From contig CBDCPE010000004.1 in NCBI GenBank assembly GCA_965220055.1, forward strand, positions 3,038,001-3,102,000: a stretch of 64,000 nucleotides of DNA, given 5' to 3'. The notes under the pieces are model-generated. The model was given only the letters and a program-made list of their open reading frames with translations, did no database searches and was not told where the DNA came from. The position numbers and the translations under genes are program-made. Position 1 is the stretch's first letter, and each line of letters opens with the position of its first letter. This document shows positions 25,132-35,206 of the stretch, one piece after another. The DNA is from Bin87 sp965220055. Its GTDB lineage: Bacteria; Chloroflexota; Dehalococcoidia; Lucifugimonadales; UBA3495.

Positions 25132-25476
25132 ATGGAAAAATACGTGACGCCGATGACGATGATACGCGCTGCTGGAGACATGAACAGGATCGCTGAAGCG
25201 CTGCGGGTGCCGAACGACGCATGCCTGCTTATGAACTTCCCCAACGTCGACCCCAACCCACCCTACCGGGTAGAAAAGGCCCACCTTGCGGTGCAGCAAG
25301 CAGAAAAGCTGGCAATCAATTTGGAGGAAGATCCGCAAAGGTTCAACTTGGACCCTATCGCGGCCGCATTGACCATCACGTTGCTGAAACGAGCCACGGA
25401 GGAACTCAGGGACGCAACGGACACTTGGAAAAGCTTCCTCGACTCAATGCCGGACCTGCCCGACAGCTGGACCTGA
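25132..25476 (+). CDS. hypothetical protein, 114 aa
   Basis: A small soluble, mostly helical protein (AGDMNRIAEALRVP, HLAVQQAEKLAINLEEDPQRF, LLKRATEELRDATDTWKSFLD). ATG 25132 has AGGAG at good distance, better than the ORF's upstream GTG/ATG at 25042. No domain recognised. It stands alone between the NYN gene and a transposase remnant. Confidence 0.55.
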   Translation: MEKYVTPMTMIRAAGDMNRIAEALRVPNDACLLMNFPNVDPNPPYRVEKAHLAVQQAEKLAINLEEDPQRFNLDPIAAALTITLLKRATEELRDATDTWKSFLDSMPDLPDSWT

Positions 25477-25601
25477 GCGGCGACGCTCACCGGCCACGCC
25501 AAAGCACGGAACGGCATTCAGAATTCCGGAAAAGGCCGACATGGTGGCTGACCCAGAGTGAAGCAACGCACCTTCCGCCCAGCGCAACGCCGTGTTCCCA
25601 G

Positions 25602-26180
25602 CTAGGCGACCCGCAGCATCCCAACGAGGGATACCTCGGGTTTGTACTGGATCATCCTCGCCAACGCCATGGCGACGAACATCACCGCCGACAAAAGGAA
25701 GTGTAGTCCGGCTCGGTCACGGCCTCGGCAAGTGTGGTTCTCGACCCAGCCGTTGCTGAACCACCAACCAAAGAATCGCTCAACAGCCCAGCGCCTCTTG
25801 TAGAGCCGGTCCCAATGAGGCGACGCACGGCTGATGAGCCCGCCCAAGGTGTACGGGTCATCGTCAAAGGACTCCCACACCTCATCTCATCGTCGCAGAC
25901 TGTGTAACCCTTGAACGGTTCCTGCCGGCGGTGACAACCGCCCGCGGGACAACGGAACCCATGCAACCCAGCCTGCGAATCGGTGCCGATGAACTCCATC
26001 GCTTTGCCACCCAAGCACACCGGCTCTCCTTTCAATGTGTGAATTCCCGACGTCGAACGGTTTAGTCGCTCAATTCGCGGTATCAACGCAGCCGCGTTCA
26101 GGTCGTGAATGCACTGAACATTCTCACTTTGAACCTCCAGGTTCACCCAGCCGGCGACTGCCTGATTTGGCTCTGGCGCC
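25602..26180 (-). pseudogene. DDE transposase C-terminal remnant, frameshifted
   Basis: Minus-strand pieces in two frames read AALIPRIERLNRS, HTLKGEPVCLGGKAMEFIGTD, GLHGFRCPAGGCHRR, then DDDPYTLGGLISRASPHWDRLYKRRWAVERFFGWW. This is the second half of a DDE transposase of the type with a Cys-rich insert, with Glu in VERFFGWW. The N-terminal half and the ends are gone, and a frame break lies near 25880. Confidence 0.7.
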
Positions 26181-26769
26181 TCAATGCCGGCGGTTACGGC
26201 ACCGCCTCGTTCCCAGACCAAGAACGACTTGCTCATCGACAGGCGTTCACACAGTCAAGACGCTGCCCGACCGACCTCAATGTCCTGCACCTTTGCCATC
26301 GCCCGTTCTGCGTACAGCCCAGCCATCTCTACGACGGGTCAGCCAAAGAGAACAGCCAGGACCGCCAGGTACGAACATCCCAAGAGTTCCACATGAACTC
26401 TTCACTGCGAAATCAGGGACCGTCCAAGCAGTGGCCAAATACCGTTGGCCTTCGCCTCCGCGAACTGCTCAAGGGCCCTTGCTTATCGCGCCAGCGCAAC
26501 ATGATTGCGAGTTCATCGTGCCCGCAATGGACCGCCTCATTTGCCCGACTTGCGGTCGCGACAACATGTCTGGCGATGCAGACGGCTACTTGGCCAGTGC
26601 GCCTCAGCCCGACAGTAACGACCCGAACTTTGCCAGCATATCAAAGCGTTCACGTTCTTTCAGGAACCTCACCGAAGGCATCCTCTTCGAAACCAGCATC
26701 ACCTCGGATTATTCAATTCCCCTGACTAGTATTACAGCCGCGCTTCGAGAGAAGGACTCATGTCGCTGA
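26105..26769 (+). pseudogene. HNH endonuclease, probably frameshifted
   Basis: The first ~100 codons carry the HNH pattern: GDCLIWLWRLNAGGYGTASF, AHRQAF, then VLHLCHRPFCVQPSHLYDGSAKENSQDR. From about 26390 the better coding sense moves to another frame, giving HDCEFIVPAMDRLICPTCGRD, a zinc knuckle typical of the C-terminus of such proteins. So a frame change around 26370-26430 splits catalytic and zinc parts. HNH genes of this kind are homing or phage-island nucleases. Confidence 0.6.
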
Positions 26770-26940
26770 CCGTGTCCGAGGTTATACGCCTGTTGCGCAA
26801 GCTGTTGTGACCACTTTATGAGAGTGCTGACCCGCACATATGGTAGCCGTAGTGGGGCCGGTGGCGCCAAGCCCGAGCCTTGGTATCCATTACAAGAGAC
26901 ACTTTCAGAGGCCCTCAATCTAAGTGCAACTGTAATACTA

Positions 26941-28148
26941 GTACCGTTTCAATCTGATCTTGCAGGGTAGATATGTTGGAGCTTACGGCGAGCATCTTGG
27001 GTGGTAAACCGCCAGTCTATGGCTGATTTTGCTGCGTTGCGCTCGCGTTCGAGCGCCGCAACCTCTCGCCGCAGCTCCGGCTCATCGCTGATACGGCGGT
27101 TCAGACACCCTCTGCTGAAGACGCTCAACTCGATCTCAGCCATGTTCAGCCAGCTGCCGTGCGTGGGAGTGTAATGAAACTCGAGGCGTTGGGCGATGCG
27201 CCGAGCTTCGCCGGGCTCAAATGCTTCGTAGAGTGAGCCGAGCTTGTGGGTGTTGAGGTTGTCCAGTACCAGCCTGACCACCGCGGCATCGGGGTAGGCC
27301 TCGTCCACCAGCCACCGCATCTGGTACGCGAAGTCCACCGCAGTGCGGCGCTCGGTCACCGCCACATGTCTCCATCCACCCTTCGGCTCGCAGATCATGA
27401 ACAGGTTCCGTGTCCCGTTGCGCTGGTACTCGGTGTCATAGCGTGCCATCCGTCCGGGGGCAGCCGCCAGGGGCGGACGCACCTCCCCAGTCAATTGCCG
27501 GGAGGTCTCGTCGAAACACACTACCGGCCGCTCCGGATGGTACGCCTGTTGGTACAGGTCCAGCACGTCCTCCATCCGCGCCACGAACTCCCCGCTCACC
27601 TTGGGGATACACCACTCCTTCTTCTGCCACGGCTTGAGTTCGTTTTTTTGAGCATCTGGCGCACCGTCTCCAGGGAGATGCTATCGGCAAACTCCAACTC
27701 CACCACCTGGTCGGCCAACAACTGGAGTGTCCAGTGCGTGTGCCCTTCGGGCGCGGCGCTGCACGCAATGGCGATCAGGTGCGCTTCCTGCCTCCCGTCC
27801 AGCTTGCGCTCCTGGCCCGGCCGCGGTCGGTCATTGATGGCGGCCTCAAGTCCTTCCTCCACGTACCGCTTCCGTGCTCTGGCGACCGTGGCCGCGTTGA
27901 CCAACAGCACATCGGCTATCTCACGGTCCCTAACCCCCTGGTCAGCCTTGAGCAGCGACAGCGCACGCTTCACGGTGCGCACTGACGCCTTGCCTCGCTG
28001 GGACACCTCATTGAGACGGGAACGTTCGGCCTCGGTCAGTTCCACTTTATACTTGATGGCAGCCATGGCTGGGCACTCCCTCACAGAAAGATCATGCCCA
28101 AGTATGGCTGCTTTCTTATATTCTTACAAATCTACCTGGCAACGGTAC
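26941..28148 (-). mobile_element. IS630-type element, copy A
   Basis: 1208 bp with ends GTACCGTT / AACGGTAC flanked by TA on both sides (26939-26940, 28149-28150). Differs from copy B by one seen base (GCG versus CTC context near 27285, giving Ala for Glu). Confidence 0.92.
26949..28066 (-). CDS. IS630-family transposase, two ORFs joined by -1 frameshift (copy A)
   Basis: ORF A (27596-28066) is the HTH half (KVELTEAERSRLNEVSQRGK, VRDREIADVLLVNAATVARARKRY); ORF B (26949-27599) is the DDE half with Asp in VVCFDETSRQL, Asp in VLDNLNTHKLG and Glu in NMAEIELSVF. Near the end of ORF A the mRNA has CTC followed by A7 and C; a -1 slip there gives ...LKKNELKPWQKKEWCIPK, which leads into ORF B, the usual IS630 strategy. 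ATG 28066 has GGGAG upstream. This copy has Ala where B and C have Glu (DAAVV versus DAEVV), between the second Asp and the start of the catalytic core. Confidence 0.92.
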
Positions 28149-28152
28149 TAGG

Positions 28153-28368
28153 GCCGAACGCAGGCGCCGCGACAAGGCAGCGCGCAAGTCCCCACTCCGC
28201 GACCGTCCCGTATTCCTCGGCTCAACCCGCGTCAAACACAAGCCCGGCGACACCTCGCACATTCACTTCGACATGGAAGGAATCCCAATCACAGGACCCG
28301 GGGTACTCCTCCTGACCGCTACGCCCATCAAACCCCATAACGGCGGTTCCGCCACCCTTGTGCCGTAA
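28153..28368 (+). pseudogene. 3' part of an unknown gene cut by IS630 copy A
   Basis: After the IS end an open frame reads AERRRRDKAARKSPLRD, later HKPGDTSHIHFDMEGIP and TLVP-stop. With the IS removed the frame stays open leftwards to about 26853 without an obvious start. Family unknown. Confidence 0.4.
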
Positions 28369-28542
28369 CCGGCACAGGGAGCCGGCCTAATGGGACCACC
28401 CATCAAATGCCGGCAAAGTTCCTCTTCATTGACGACATCGAAACATCGTGCCCGCCGGCTCTTGCTTGGCGCGAAAGAAAAGTCGCTGACCAACGGCGAC
28501 GCTGGTTACCGCACACCACGAGCGCACACCCCAGCCATACTA

Positions 28543-29750
28543 GTACCGTTTCAATCTGATCTTGCAGGGTAGATATGTTGGAGCTTACGGCGAGCATCTT
28601 GGGTGGTAAACCGCCAGTCTATGGCTGATTTTGCTGCGTTGCGCTCGCGTTCGAGCGCCGCAACCTCTCGCCGCAGCTCCGGCTCATCGCTGATACGGCG
28701 GTTCAGACACCCTCTGCTGAAGACGCTCAACTCGATCTCAGCCATGTTCAGCCAGCTGCCGTGCGTGGGAGTGTAATGAAACTCGAGGCGTTGGGCGATG
28801 CGCCGAGCTTCGCCGGGCTCAAATGCTTCGTAGAGTGAGCCGAGCTTGTGGGTGTTGAGGTTGTCCAGTACCAGCCTGACCACCTCGGCATCGGGGTAGG
28901 CCTCGTCCACCAGCCACCGCATCTGGTACGCGAAGTCCACCGCAGTGCGGCGCTCGGTCACCGCCACATGTCTCCATCCACCCTTCGGCTCGCAGATCAT
29001 GAACAGGTTCCGTGTCCCGTTGCGCTGGTACTCGGTGTCATAGCGTGCCATCCGTCCGGGGGCAGCCGCCAGGGGCGGACGCACCTCCCCAGTCAATTGC
29101 CGGGAGGTCTCGTCGAAACACACTACCGGCCGCTCCGGATGGTACGCCTGTTGGTACAGGTCCAGCACGTCCTCCATCCGCGCCACGAACTCCCCGCTCA
29201 CCTTGGGGATACACCACTCCTTCTTCTGCCACGGCTTGAGTTCGTTTTTTTGAGCATCTGGCGCACCGTCTCCAGGGAGATGCTATCGGCAAACTCCAAC
29301 TCCACCACCTGGTCGGCCAACAACTGGAGTGTCCAGTGCGTGTGCCCTTCGGGCGCGGCGCTGCACGCAATGGCGATCAGGTGCGCTTCCTGCCTCCCGT
29401 CCAGCTTGCGCTCCTGGCCCGGCCGCGGTCGGTCATTGATGGCGGCCTCAAGTCCTTCCTCCACGTACCGCTTCCGTGCTCTGGCGACCGTGGCCGCGTT
29501 GACCAACAGCACATCGGCTATCTCACGGTCCCTAACCCCCTGGTCAGCCTTGAGCAGCGACAGCGCACGCTTCACGGTGCGCACTGACGCCTTGCCTCGC
29601 TGGGACACCTCATTGAGACGGGAACGTTCGGCCTCGGTCAGTTCCACTTTATACTTGATGGCAGCCATGGCTGGGCACTCCCTCACAGAAAGATCATGCC
29701 CAAGTATGGCTGCTTTCTTATATTCTTACAAATCTACCTGGCAACGGTAC
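28543..29750 (-). mobile_element. IS630-type element, copy B
   Basis: 1208 bp, same ends GTACCGTT / AACGGTAC and TA duplication (28541-28542, 29751-29752). Same orientation as copy A, 394 bp away, so A and B bracket a small composite-like segment. Confidence 0.92.
28551..29668 (-). CDS. IS630-family transposase with -1 frameshift (copy B)
   Basis: ORF A 29198-29668 and ORF B 28551-29201, same architecture as copy A with A7 slip site and intact DDE residues (CFDETS, LDNLNTH, AEIELSVF). Sequence equals copy C at 47524-48641 as far as I compared, with Glu at the position that is Ala in copy A. Confidence 0.92.
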
Positions 29751-30133
29751 TAGCCAAACACGCTCTACCACGCTTTCCCGAAACACCATCAGACAAACCA
29801 GGCTCAACCCAGAGTTCCTTCTTGACGTTTGGTCGATCACCGCCACTGCAATTATTCACAAAGTTGACACGCATCTGCCGCTGTTGCGGAAAACGTAAGG
29901 CTGGGCCACCCTACAGCATTTTGGCAGTAGCATTCCGTCATTTCCCTAGCCTACAACCATACCGTTCGTGCACACCCTCTGTTGGTCGGCAACGATATGT
30001 GGTGTGTTGACACAAGCCCCTCCACCACATAGACCCCCACAGCTAACAAAACGGCCCCGGTGGATCAGACCGAGGCCGCAGAGATGGGGAAACGCGCTCC
30101 GCCATCGGGCTAAATAGTAGCCCTGTGTTCCTA

Positions 30134-31369
30134 GTATTGAGTCAAACGTGTATTGGCGTATAGGAGTTGATGCGGAGCAGCATACCTACACTGACTGGGA
30201 AACGATAGTGCAGGAGGTGCGGCAGCCATGGTTCAGGAGAAATACGGAGTACAGTTGACTTGGGAGGAGCGGGAACGGCTCCGGCAATTGATACGAAGCG
30301 GCCAGCGTTCCGCACGGGTAATCACTCGGGCGCGCATCCTGCTCAAGACTGACGAAGGATGGAGCGCGAGCCAGGTGGCAGCAGCCCTGGACACGTCGCC
30401 GCGCACGGTGTTCCGCACCAAACGGCGCTACGCCGAGGAGGGACTGGATGGCGTGCTGCACGACCATCCCCAAGCCAATCGGTACCGGAAGCTGGATGAT
30501 CGTGGCGAAGCCTACCTGATTGCCTTGGCGTGCAGTGCTGCGCCCGAGGGCCATGACCACTGAGCCCTTGACCAGTTATCCTGCGGTTGCTGGCCGACCG
30601 GGCGGTGGAGTTGGGGTTGGTGGAAAGCCTGTCGTATGAGACGGTGCGGCTGCGGCTCAAAAAAACATCCTCCAGCCGTGGCGGAAGCAACAGTGGTGCA
30701 TCCCCAAGGTGAACGGGGAGTTCGTGGCGGCCATGGAGGACGTGCTGGACCTCTACGCCGAACCCTACGACCCCGACCGGCCGGTGGTGTGCTTCGACGA
30801 GACCTCCAGCCAACTGCTGGCCGATACCCGACCGCCGTTGCCCGCCCAGCCGGGACGCCCGCGACGCCAGGACTACGAGTATCGGCGCGGCGGCACCCGC
30901 AATCTCTTCTTGACCTGTGAGCCTCTGGCGGGCTGGCGCCACGTGGCGATCACCGAGCGACGCACCATGGTGGACTTCGCCCACCAGATGCGCTGGCTGG
31001 TGGATGTGGCCTATCCCCACGCTCCGGTGGTACGGGTGGTGCTCGACAACCTGAACACCCACCGCATGGCTTCGCTTTACGAGACCTTCCCGGCTGCTGA
31101 GGCTCGGCGCATCGTGAAGCGACTGGAGTTTCACCACACTCCCAAACACGCCAGCTGGCTGAATATGGCGGAGATTGAATTCAGCGTGTTGACCCGGGCT
31201 TGTCTCCAGGGGCGCAATCCCGACGAACTTGCCCTGCACCGGGCAATCAACGCCTATGAAGCCGAGCGTAACGCTAAGGGAACCACCATCAACTGGCGGT
31301 TCACCACCCAGGACGCCCGAACCAAACTGCAGCGATTTTATCCCTGCCATTCCAAGATTGACTGAGTAC
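30134..31369 (+). mobile_element. diverged IS630-type element
   Basis: Ends GTATTGAGTCAA (30134) and TTGACTGAGTAC (to 31369) are imperfect inverted repeats flanked by TA (30132-30133, 31370-31371). About 1236 bp; a relative of copies A-C, not the same IS. Confidence 0.8.
30228..31365 (+). pseudogene. IS630-family transposase with early stop
   Basis: The HTH half (GVQLTWEERERLRQLIRSGQ) runs to APEGHDH and then a TGA at 30561, where sibling elements continue HWTLQLLADQ; a short insertion around 30561-30580 seems to have replaced the site. After it the frame continues to an A7 slip site (CTCAAAAAAAC) and the DDE half at 30709-31365 (CFDETSSQLL, VLDNLNTHRM, NMAEIEFSVL) is intact. So the element is probably inactive but could be mobilised in trans. 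Confidence 0.8.
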
Positions 31370-31378
31370 TAGCCTGTC

Positions 31379-31411
31379 CAGCCCTGTCGTTCACGGCAGG
31401 GCTGTTTTTTT
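31379..31411 (+). terminator. rho-independent terminator
   Basis: Stem CAGCCCTG / CAGGGCTG with loop and a run of seven T, just right of the IS630-like element. Confidence 0.85.
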
Positions 31412-31732
31412 GGTAATTCAACAGGTGGGGGTACCAACATGGGCAGCAAGCCGGCTTGAGTAGCCGAAGAGATCAACCTCGACGAGAAAAAGGTGACCTA
31501 ATCGTACAAATGGCGAGGGGAACTGAAACCAGTTATTCGGAGCGGTTTTACACTCCCGCCCGCCATGACCGGCCGGCAATCACCTCACTGACTGATGGAT
31601 TGCTCCGACTCGTTCGCGAGCCGGGCCAGCAGCCCATTCCGCGGCCGGAGAAAGCAAGGTCTACCTCTGCAGTCGACTATTGAGACCAACCCGTCGCGAG
31701 CCACGACACAAAACGTAAGGAAGGATAACCTC
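31412..31732. other. leader region without a supported gene
   Basis: A short stretch reads MGSKPA-stop-VAEEINLDEKKVT-stop in one frame, which may be a remnant. Otherwise only the ribosome binding site AAGGAAGG of the next gene is seen. Confidence 0.4.
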
Positions 31733-32347
31733 ATGCTACTGCTTTACCTGACTCTGGCCCTCGCTGTGATGACGACCATGGGGCTACTCGCCCTCACAGA
31801 GGTGGCCGGCAAACAAACACCAACAGCCTCAGCTTCGAACATCAGCGAGTGCGAAAACGGAAAACCCCGCAAGTGGGCCGGCCACGCTGCCAGCTACGAC
31901 CGGACGCACGGCAATTTCGCCACCTGGTGGCAGAACGACATAGACGCCGCCGCCGATATATGGGATGACAACCACGAAGCAGACTTCGCCTTCGTCCACT
32001 CATCAAGCTCAGACAACGATTGGTACAAGCAGACGCGAATTTGGGACGACCGGCCTGGGCTGGCCATGACAGAAATCAATAGCCAAGAAGCCTGTTTTTT
32101 GGTCGAGGTAGACGTCCTGTTCAACACCAGATTCACTTTCCTACAGTGCAGGAACGACTGCGACGAAAGTGATGACGAGTGGGATGCCAAGCACGTGGCC
32201 GTCCACGAGTTCTCACATTTCTTCGTGTTAAAAGATACACATTGGCCTTGGCACATACCGTGCATTTCGTACTCCAAGCACAGCACGGACTACACGCTCT
32301 GCGGCCACGAGAAACGACACGTGCAAGAGATCTATGGGGAAGATTAA
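31733..32347 (+). CDS. secreted metzincin-like zinc metalloprotease
   Basis: The 204-aa precursor begins with a signal peptide (MLLLYLTLALAVMTTMGLLAL, cut near residue 26). The zinc site is HVAVHEFSHFFVLKDTHW: HExxH with a third ligand possibly Asp at +10, as in snapalysins, instead of the metzincin His, and Val where the Gly is normal. Five to six cysteines suggest disulfides, fitting an extracytoplasmic protein. Length is that of a compact catalytic domain without propeptide. AAGGAAGG sits before ATG 31733. The next gene, a lipoprotein, starts 35 bases later, so the two likely form an operon. Confidence 0.7.
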   Translation: MLLLYLTLALAVMTTMGLLALTEVAGKQTPTASASNISECENGKPRKWAGHAASYDRTHGNFATWWQNDIDAAADIWDDNHEADFAFVHSSSSDNDWYKQTRIWDDRPGLAMTEINSQEACFLVEVDVLFNTRFTFLQCRNDCDESDDEWDAKHVAVHEFSHFFVLKDTHWPWHIPCISYSKHSTDYTLCGHEKRHVQEIYGED

Positions 32348-32382
32348 ACCTTTCCACTCAACCCAAGGAGTAAACACACCCG

Positions 32383-33051
32383 ATGAAAATTACTCGGATT
32401 CTCAACACATTGCTCATTGGGGGCGCATTGACCATGCTGCTAGCGGCAATCGCCGGATGCAACCCCGTACAACCAAGCGCACCAACGACCATCAACAACG
32501 ACAAGCACACCATATTTGTGGACGGTCTGTCGCCCGACTGGACCCTCAACGAAATGGTTCAGAGGTCGGATGCCATCGTCAGCGGGACCGTGAGCGAGGC
32601 TCTACGGACCCAGACAGTAGATGGCCCAGCACCCAACGGTGAGACGCCCAAATACAACGAAGAACACCGTGACTACAAGATCACCGTGGAGACCCCTTTC
32701 TACCCGTCGTCAGGACTTCCAGCAGAAATAGCCGTAATGGTCGCGCCATTCCCAGTTCCATCGAACGACCGATACAACATCGTTGGGTCGGGGGACATAC
32801 CAACCTTCTCAACTGGCGAAAGAGTTTTGATCTTCCTTCAAAGTCTGGACGATGAGAAGTTCAACCAAGGGCCTGGGACGACAGCTCCAAATGGCTTCAC
32901 GAAGGCAAACTACTATCGCGCAATCATCGCTGGCAAGTTCGCGAAACTCACCCCAGACGGAACAGACTGGTCAGATACTCGGAGCAGTGATTCTGTAACC
33001 GAGTCCCAGATCAGGGAAGCCGTCACAAACGAGAAGGGCACCGCACGATAA
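32383..33051 (+). CDS. putative lipoprotein, 222 aa
   Basis: A lipoprotein signal is clear: ITRILNTLLIGGALTMLLA followed by lipobox IAG-C at Cys26. The mature part is hydrophilic, with a beta-rich domain (MVQRSDAIVSGTVSEALR, ERVLIFLQSLDD, YYRAIIAGKFAKL). This resembles surface proteins of the type in which an OB-like or beta domain follows a flexible linker; I cannot name the family. AAGGAG precedes the ATG. It is coupled with the metalloprotease gene upstream, so it may be its anchor, inhibitor or substrate. Confidence 0.65.
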   Translation: MKITRILNTLLIGGALTMLLAAIAGCNPVQPSAPTTINNDKHTIFVDGLSPDWTLNEMVQRSDAIVSGTVSEALRTQTVDGPAPNGETPKYNEEHRDYKITVETPFYPSSGLPAEIAVMVAPFPVPSNDRYNIVGSGDIPTFSTGERVLIFLQSLDDEKFNQGPGTTAPNGFTKANYYRAIIAGKFAKLTPDGTDWSDTRSSDSVTESQIREAVTNEKGTAR

Positions 33052-33086
33052 CTTCCCGCTCCACATTCGCATCGCGGCAAACCGAT

Positions 33087-33113
33087 GGGCAGGACAACTG
33101 ATTTGTCCTGCCC
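33087..33113 (+). terminator. hairpin after the lipoprotein gene
   Basis: Perfect 11-bp stem GGGCAGGACAA / TTGTCCTGCCC, loop CTGAT, 36 bases after the stop; no T-tract. Confidence 0.5.
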
Positions 33114-33172
33114 ACGCCGAGGCGGCGGTCAGACGAGCCGGTTCCGATCTGTCGGAAACCTACTACCCGGGC

Positions 33173-33928
33173 GTGTCTGGGGATGAGGTTGACCAGGCGG
33201 TCCAGCGCGCCCGGCAGTCTGTAGATCAGGTTGGCGCAGAGTTGGGTCGACGCATTGAACAGTCTTTCGTGGATGTCATCCCCGATCTGGGGCAGCAGTT
33301 CCATAGCATTCATGCTGGCGACCTCTATCAGCGGACTGTCGCCAGCATAGGTCGCAGAGCCGGCGGGCGTGATTTGTCTGGAGCGCTGCAAGCCGCCGAA
33401 CAGGGAAGCCGGTTGCTCGGAGACTTGGCCGGCAGGTTTGCGCTCAATTCGGTGGCCGTCGCCCAGGGCGCGTCCGGCATGGCCCGCTTTTCGGGTAGCG
33501 CGGCCCATGTCACCGTTCTAAACATCGGGCATTTCTTCGGACATTCCTTCCGCCCTTGGGAGGCGGTCCGATATGCAAGTTTCATTGGACGGGCGGCTCC
33601 AGTGCTCTCTATCCTGGGCGTGGTTGTAAGTATTGGAGCCCAGATCTATGCTGACCGTCAGGAGCAGAAGCGCAGCGAAGAAGCCCAGCAGCTGCGCCGT
33701 CAGGTCGTGACCGAGTTTGATCAGGCCGCTGAGCAGATGGGCCGTGAAGCGCGGGCGCAGTCAGAGTCCGCTCTACAGGAGCTGCTGATCGAACCGCTCC
33801 GGGAATTTGAGGAGCATCGGGCTCAGCTCGACGAACTCCGGCAGGAGCGCAACGCCAGTTTGAGCTGGCTAGGATCCGTCCGTGATGAGACCGGCCGGCT
33901 GATCAAGCGGATACACGCCAAGCCGTAG
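33173..33928 (+). CDS. C-terminal helical part of a LeoA-like dynamin GTPase (probable remnant)
   Basis: The 251-aa frame (GTG start, open further upstream) has the segment VTVLNIGHFFGHSFRPWEAVRYA and a hydrophobic stretch APVLSILGVVVSIGAQIYAD followed by long charged helices with EFDQAAEQMGREAR. This order is what I recall from the C-terminal stalk and membrane paddle of LeoA-type bacterial dynamin-like proteins. No GTPase domain precedes it, so it is a truncated gene or an accessory stalk protein. Bacterial dynamins act at membranes, some in phage defence. Assignment is tentative. Confidence 0.45.
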   Translation: MSGDEVDQAVQRARQSVDQVGAELGRRIEQSFVDVIPDLGQQFHSIHAGDLYQRTVASIGRRAGGRDLSGALQAAEQGSRLLGDLAGRFALNSVAVAQGASGMARFSGSAAHVTVLNIGHFFGHSFRPWEAVRYASFIGRAAPVLSILGVVVSIGAQIYADRQEQKRSEEAQQLRRQVVTEFDQAAEQMGREARAQSESALQELLIEPLREFEEHRAQLDELRQERNASLSWLGSVRDETGRLIKRIHAKP

Positions 33929-33976
33929 AGCAATGCTGCAACCGTAACGCGCCACGAGTCGGCAACGCATCCAGAG

Positions 33977-34002
33977 CAGATGAATGGACAGACATTCATC
34001 TG
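33977..34002. promoter_or_regulatory. hairpin in intergenic region
   Basis: 10-bp stem CAGATGAATG / CATTCATCTG with loop GACAGA, between the dynamin-like remnant and the zinc-ribbon gene; could end the former or regulate the latter. Confidence 0.45.
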
Positions 34003-34129
34003 CCATGACAAAAACTCCGTCAGTGGCGTTTCGCTATACTCATCACACTTGCTCTACAAACCAGGCCTCACGGGCCCGGTACAATAGAGACAGGATTTCG
34101 CCGCCTCGACCAGCCGAAGGAGTACTGAC

Positions 34130-34615
34130 ATGACCGCCATGACCACAGCCACGTTCCCGCTCGACACGTTGATCGACTGCGGAAACTGCGGCGTCGCCAT
34201 GGACCTCGTCCAAGAATCGGAACCCCAGTACGTCTGTCCCAGCACCTGCGGTACGCCGATGATCGACGCTCGCGAGTTCAACATGGCGGTAGTCGCACAG
34301 GTCCTGAACAGCCTCATCACCGAGGACACATTTCCCGCCTTCCGCGAAATGGTGAACCGGCAAATCGACGAGGAGATCCAGCGAGCCCCGAACGTCAACG
34401 TTGACGGGCTCCGCAACGACGACGAGCTCCACCGACTCATCAAGGAACCGAAAGCGATCATGGCCGAGGCCATGAGGCCGTACACGGAAAACATCCTCTG
34501 CAACTTCATCGAACGCATCGAGGCGACTGCGGGGACGGTCACCATCCACTACGTCATGCCCTTGTCAGGTCAGACCCGGCAGACCATCGGCCTGCCGGAG
34601 CTGTTGACGAAGTAG
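34130..34615 (+). CDS. recombinase-type zinc-ribbon protein lacking a catalytic domain
   Basis: The 161-aa protein starts with a zinc ribbon (DCGNCGVAMDL ... YVCPSTCG) and ends FIERIEATAGTVTIHYVMPL. Both ends mirror the C-terminal zinc-ribbon and tail of large serine recombinases (compare VHPGRIKIIYSIPLP in the recombinase at 35719). The resolvase and recombinase domains are absent. GGAG precedes ATG 34130. It may be a DNA-binding partner of the recombinase downstream, or a trimmed recombinase. I cannot tell which. Confidence 0.55.
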   Translation: MTAMTTATFPLDTLIDCGNCGVAMDLVQESEPQYVCPSTCGTPMIDAREFNMAVVAQVLNSLITEDTFPAFREMVNRQIDEEIQRAPNVNVDGLRNDDELHRLIKEPKAIMAEAMRPYTENILCNFIERIEATAGTVTIHYVMPLSGQTRQTIGLPELLTK

Positions 34616-34633
34616 GGCGACCGCCCCGCAACG

Positions 34634-34843
34634 TCAGGCGTCGGGCGGCGCTTCCTTCGCCACCTGTGCCTGGCAGTAGCCGCGGACCATGAGCCGGGCC
34701 AAGGCGCCGAGCACGGCCTCCCAGGCCTCATCATCGTCCGCGGCGCCACAGGCGACCGCGGTACCCGCCGGACCATCCGGTGGGCCCAAGTCGCCAACTG
34801 GAAAGAGCAGCGGTTGCCGCTCTAAGATTTCCGGGCGTGCCAT
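34634..34843 (-). CDS. small hypothetical protein, 69 aa
   Basis: MARPEILERQPLLFPVGD start with an excellent AGGAGG eight bases upstream of ATG 34843, on the minus strand. The acidic middle (GAADDDEAWEAVLGALARL) is helical. It lies next to the recombinase module, where small directionality or control proteins are common, but no HTH is visible. Confidence 0.5.
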   Translation of the reverse strand: MARPEILERQPLLFPVGDLGPPDGPAGTAVACGAADDDEAWEAVLGALARLMVRGYCQAQVAKEAPPDA

Positions 34844-34983
34844 CACGCACCTCCTGTAATGAGGAGAACTGGCGCACCCGGGGCACAAAATGACCCGATT
34901 ATTGCGGAAATCGCGTGACCGGGCTTATATTGGCAAGCGAGCAACGCCAGACTCTCCTAGGGGTCTTCGGGGTGGGGCTCGCC

Positions 34984-35022
34984 GAGGTCGTCGGTGTGTG
35001 TTACCGACGACCTCAACTTTTT
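34984..35022 (+). terminator. rho-independent terminator
   Basis: Perfect 12-bp stem GAGGTCGTCGGT / ACCGACGACCTC, 7-base loop, then AACTTTTT. Confidence 0.85.
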
Positions 35023-35206
35023 GAGCGCCACCCCTCGGACGGGTGGGGCGGCCGGCCAGATGGCCGACACACTGAAAGTATACGGAACAGCCACCAATCC
35101 CGCAAATACCTGATGTCACAAAATGAAAATTCCTAGAGGACTAAAATCGGCTCTGGTCTACTGCGGACGCCTCGAAAGCTTGACTCCAGCGCGGGACCTG
35201 CATATC

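Larger units (their letters stand above)
28407..29898 (+). pseudogene. unknown small gene split by IS630 copy B
   Basis: Pieces 28407-28542 and 29753-29898 join across one TA into a single ~93-codon frame, MPAKFLFIDDIETS... ending LPLLRKT-stop. The clean restoration supports a real former gene and a recent insertion. No family recognised. Confidence 0.45.

Noticed and set aside
27246..28151. 301-aa frames antisense to the IS630 copies (also at 28848 and 47439)
   Set aside because: Shadow frames of the transposase; repeated only with the IS.
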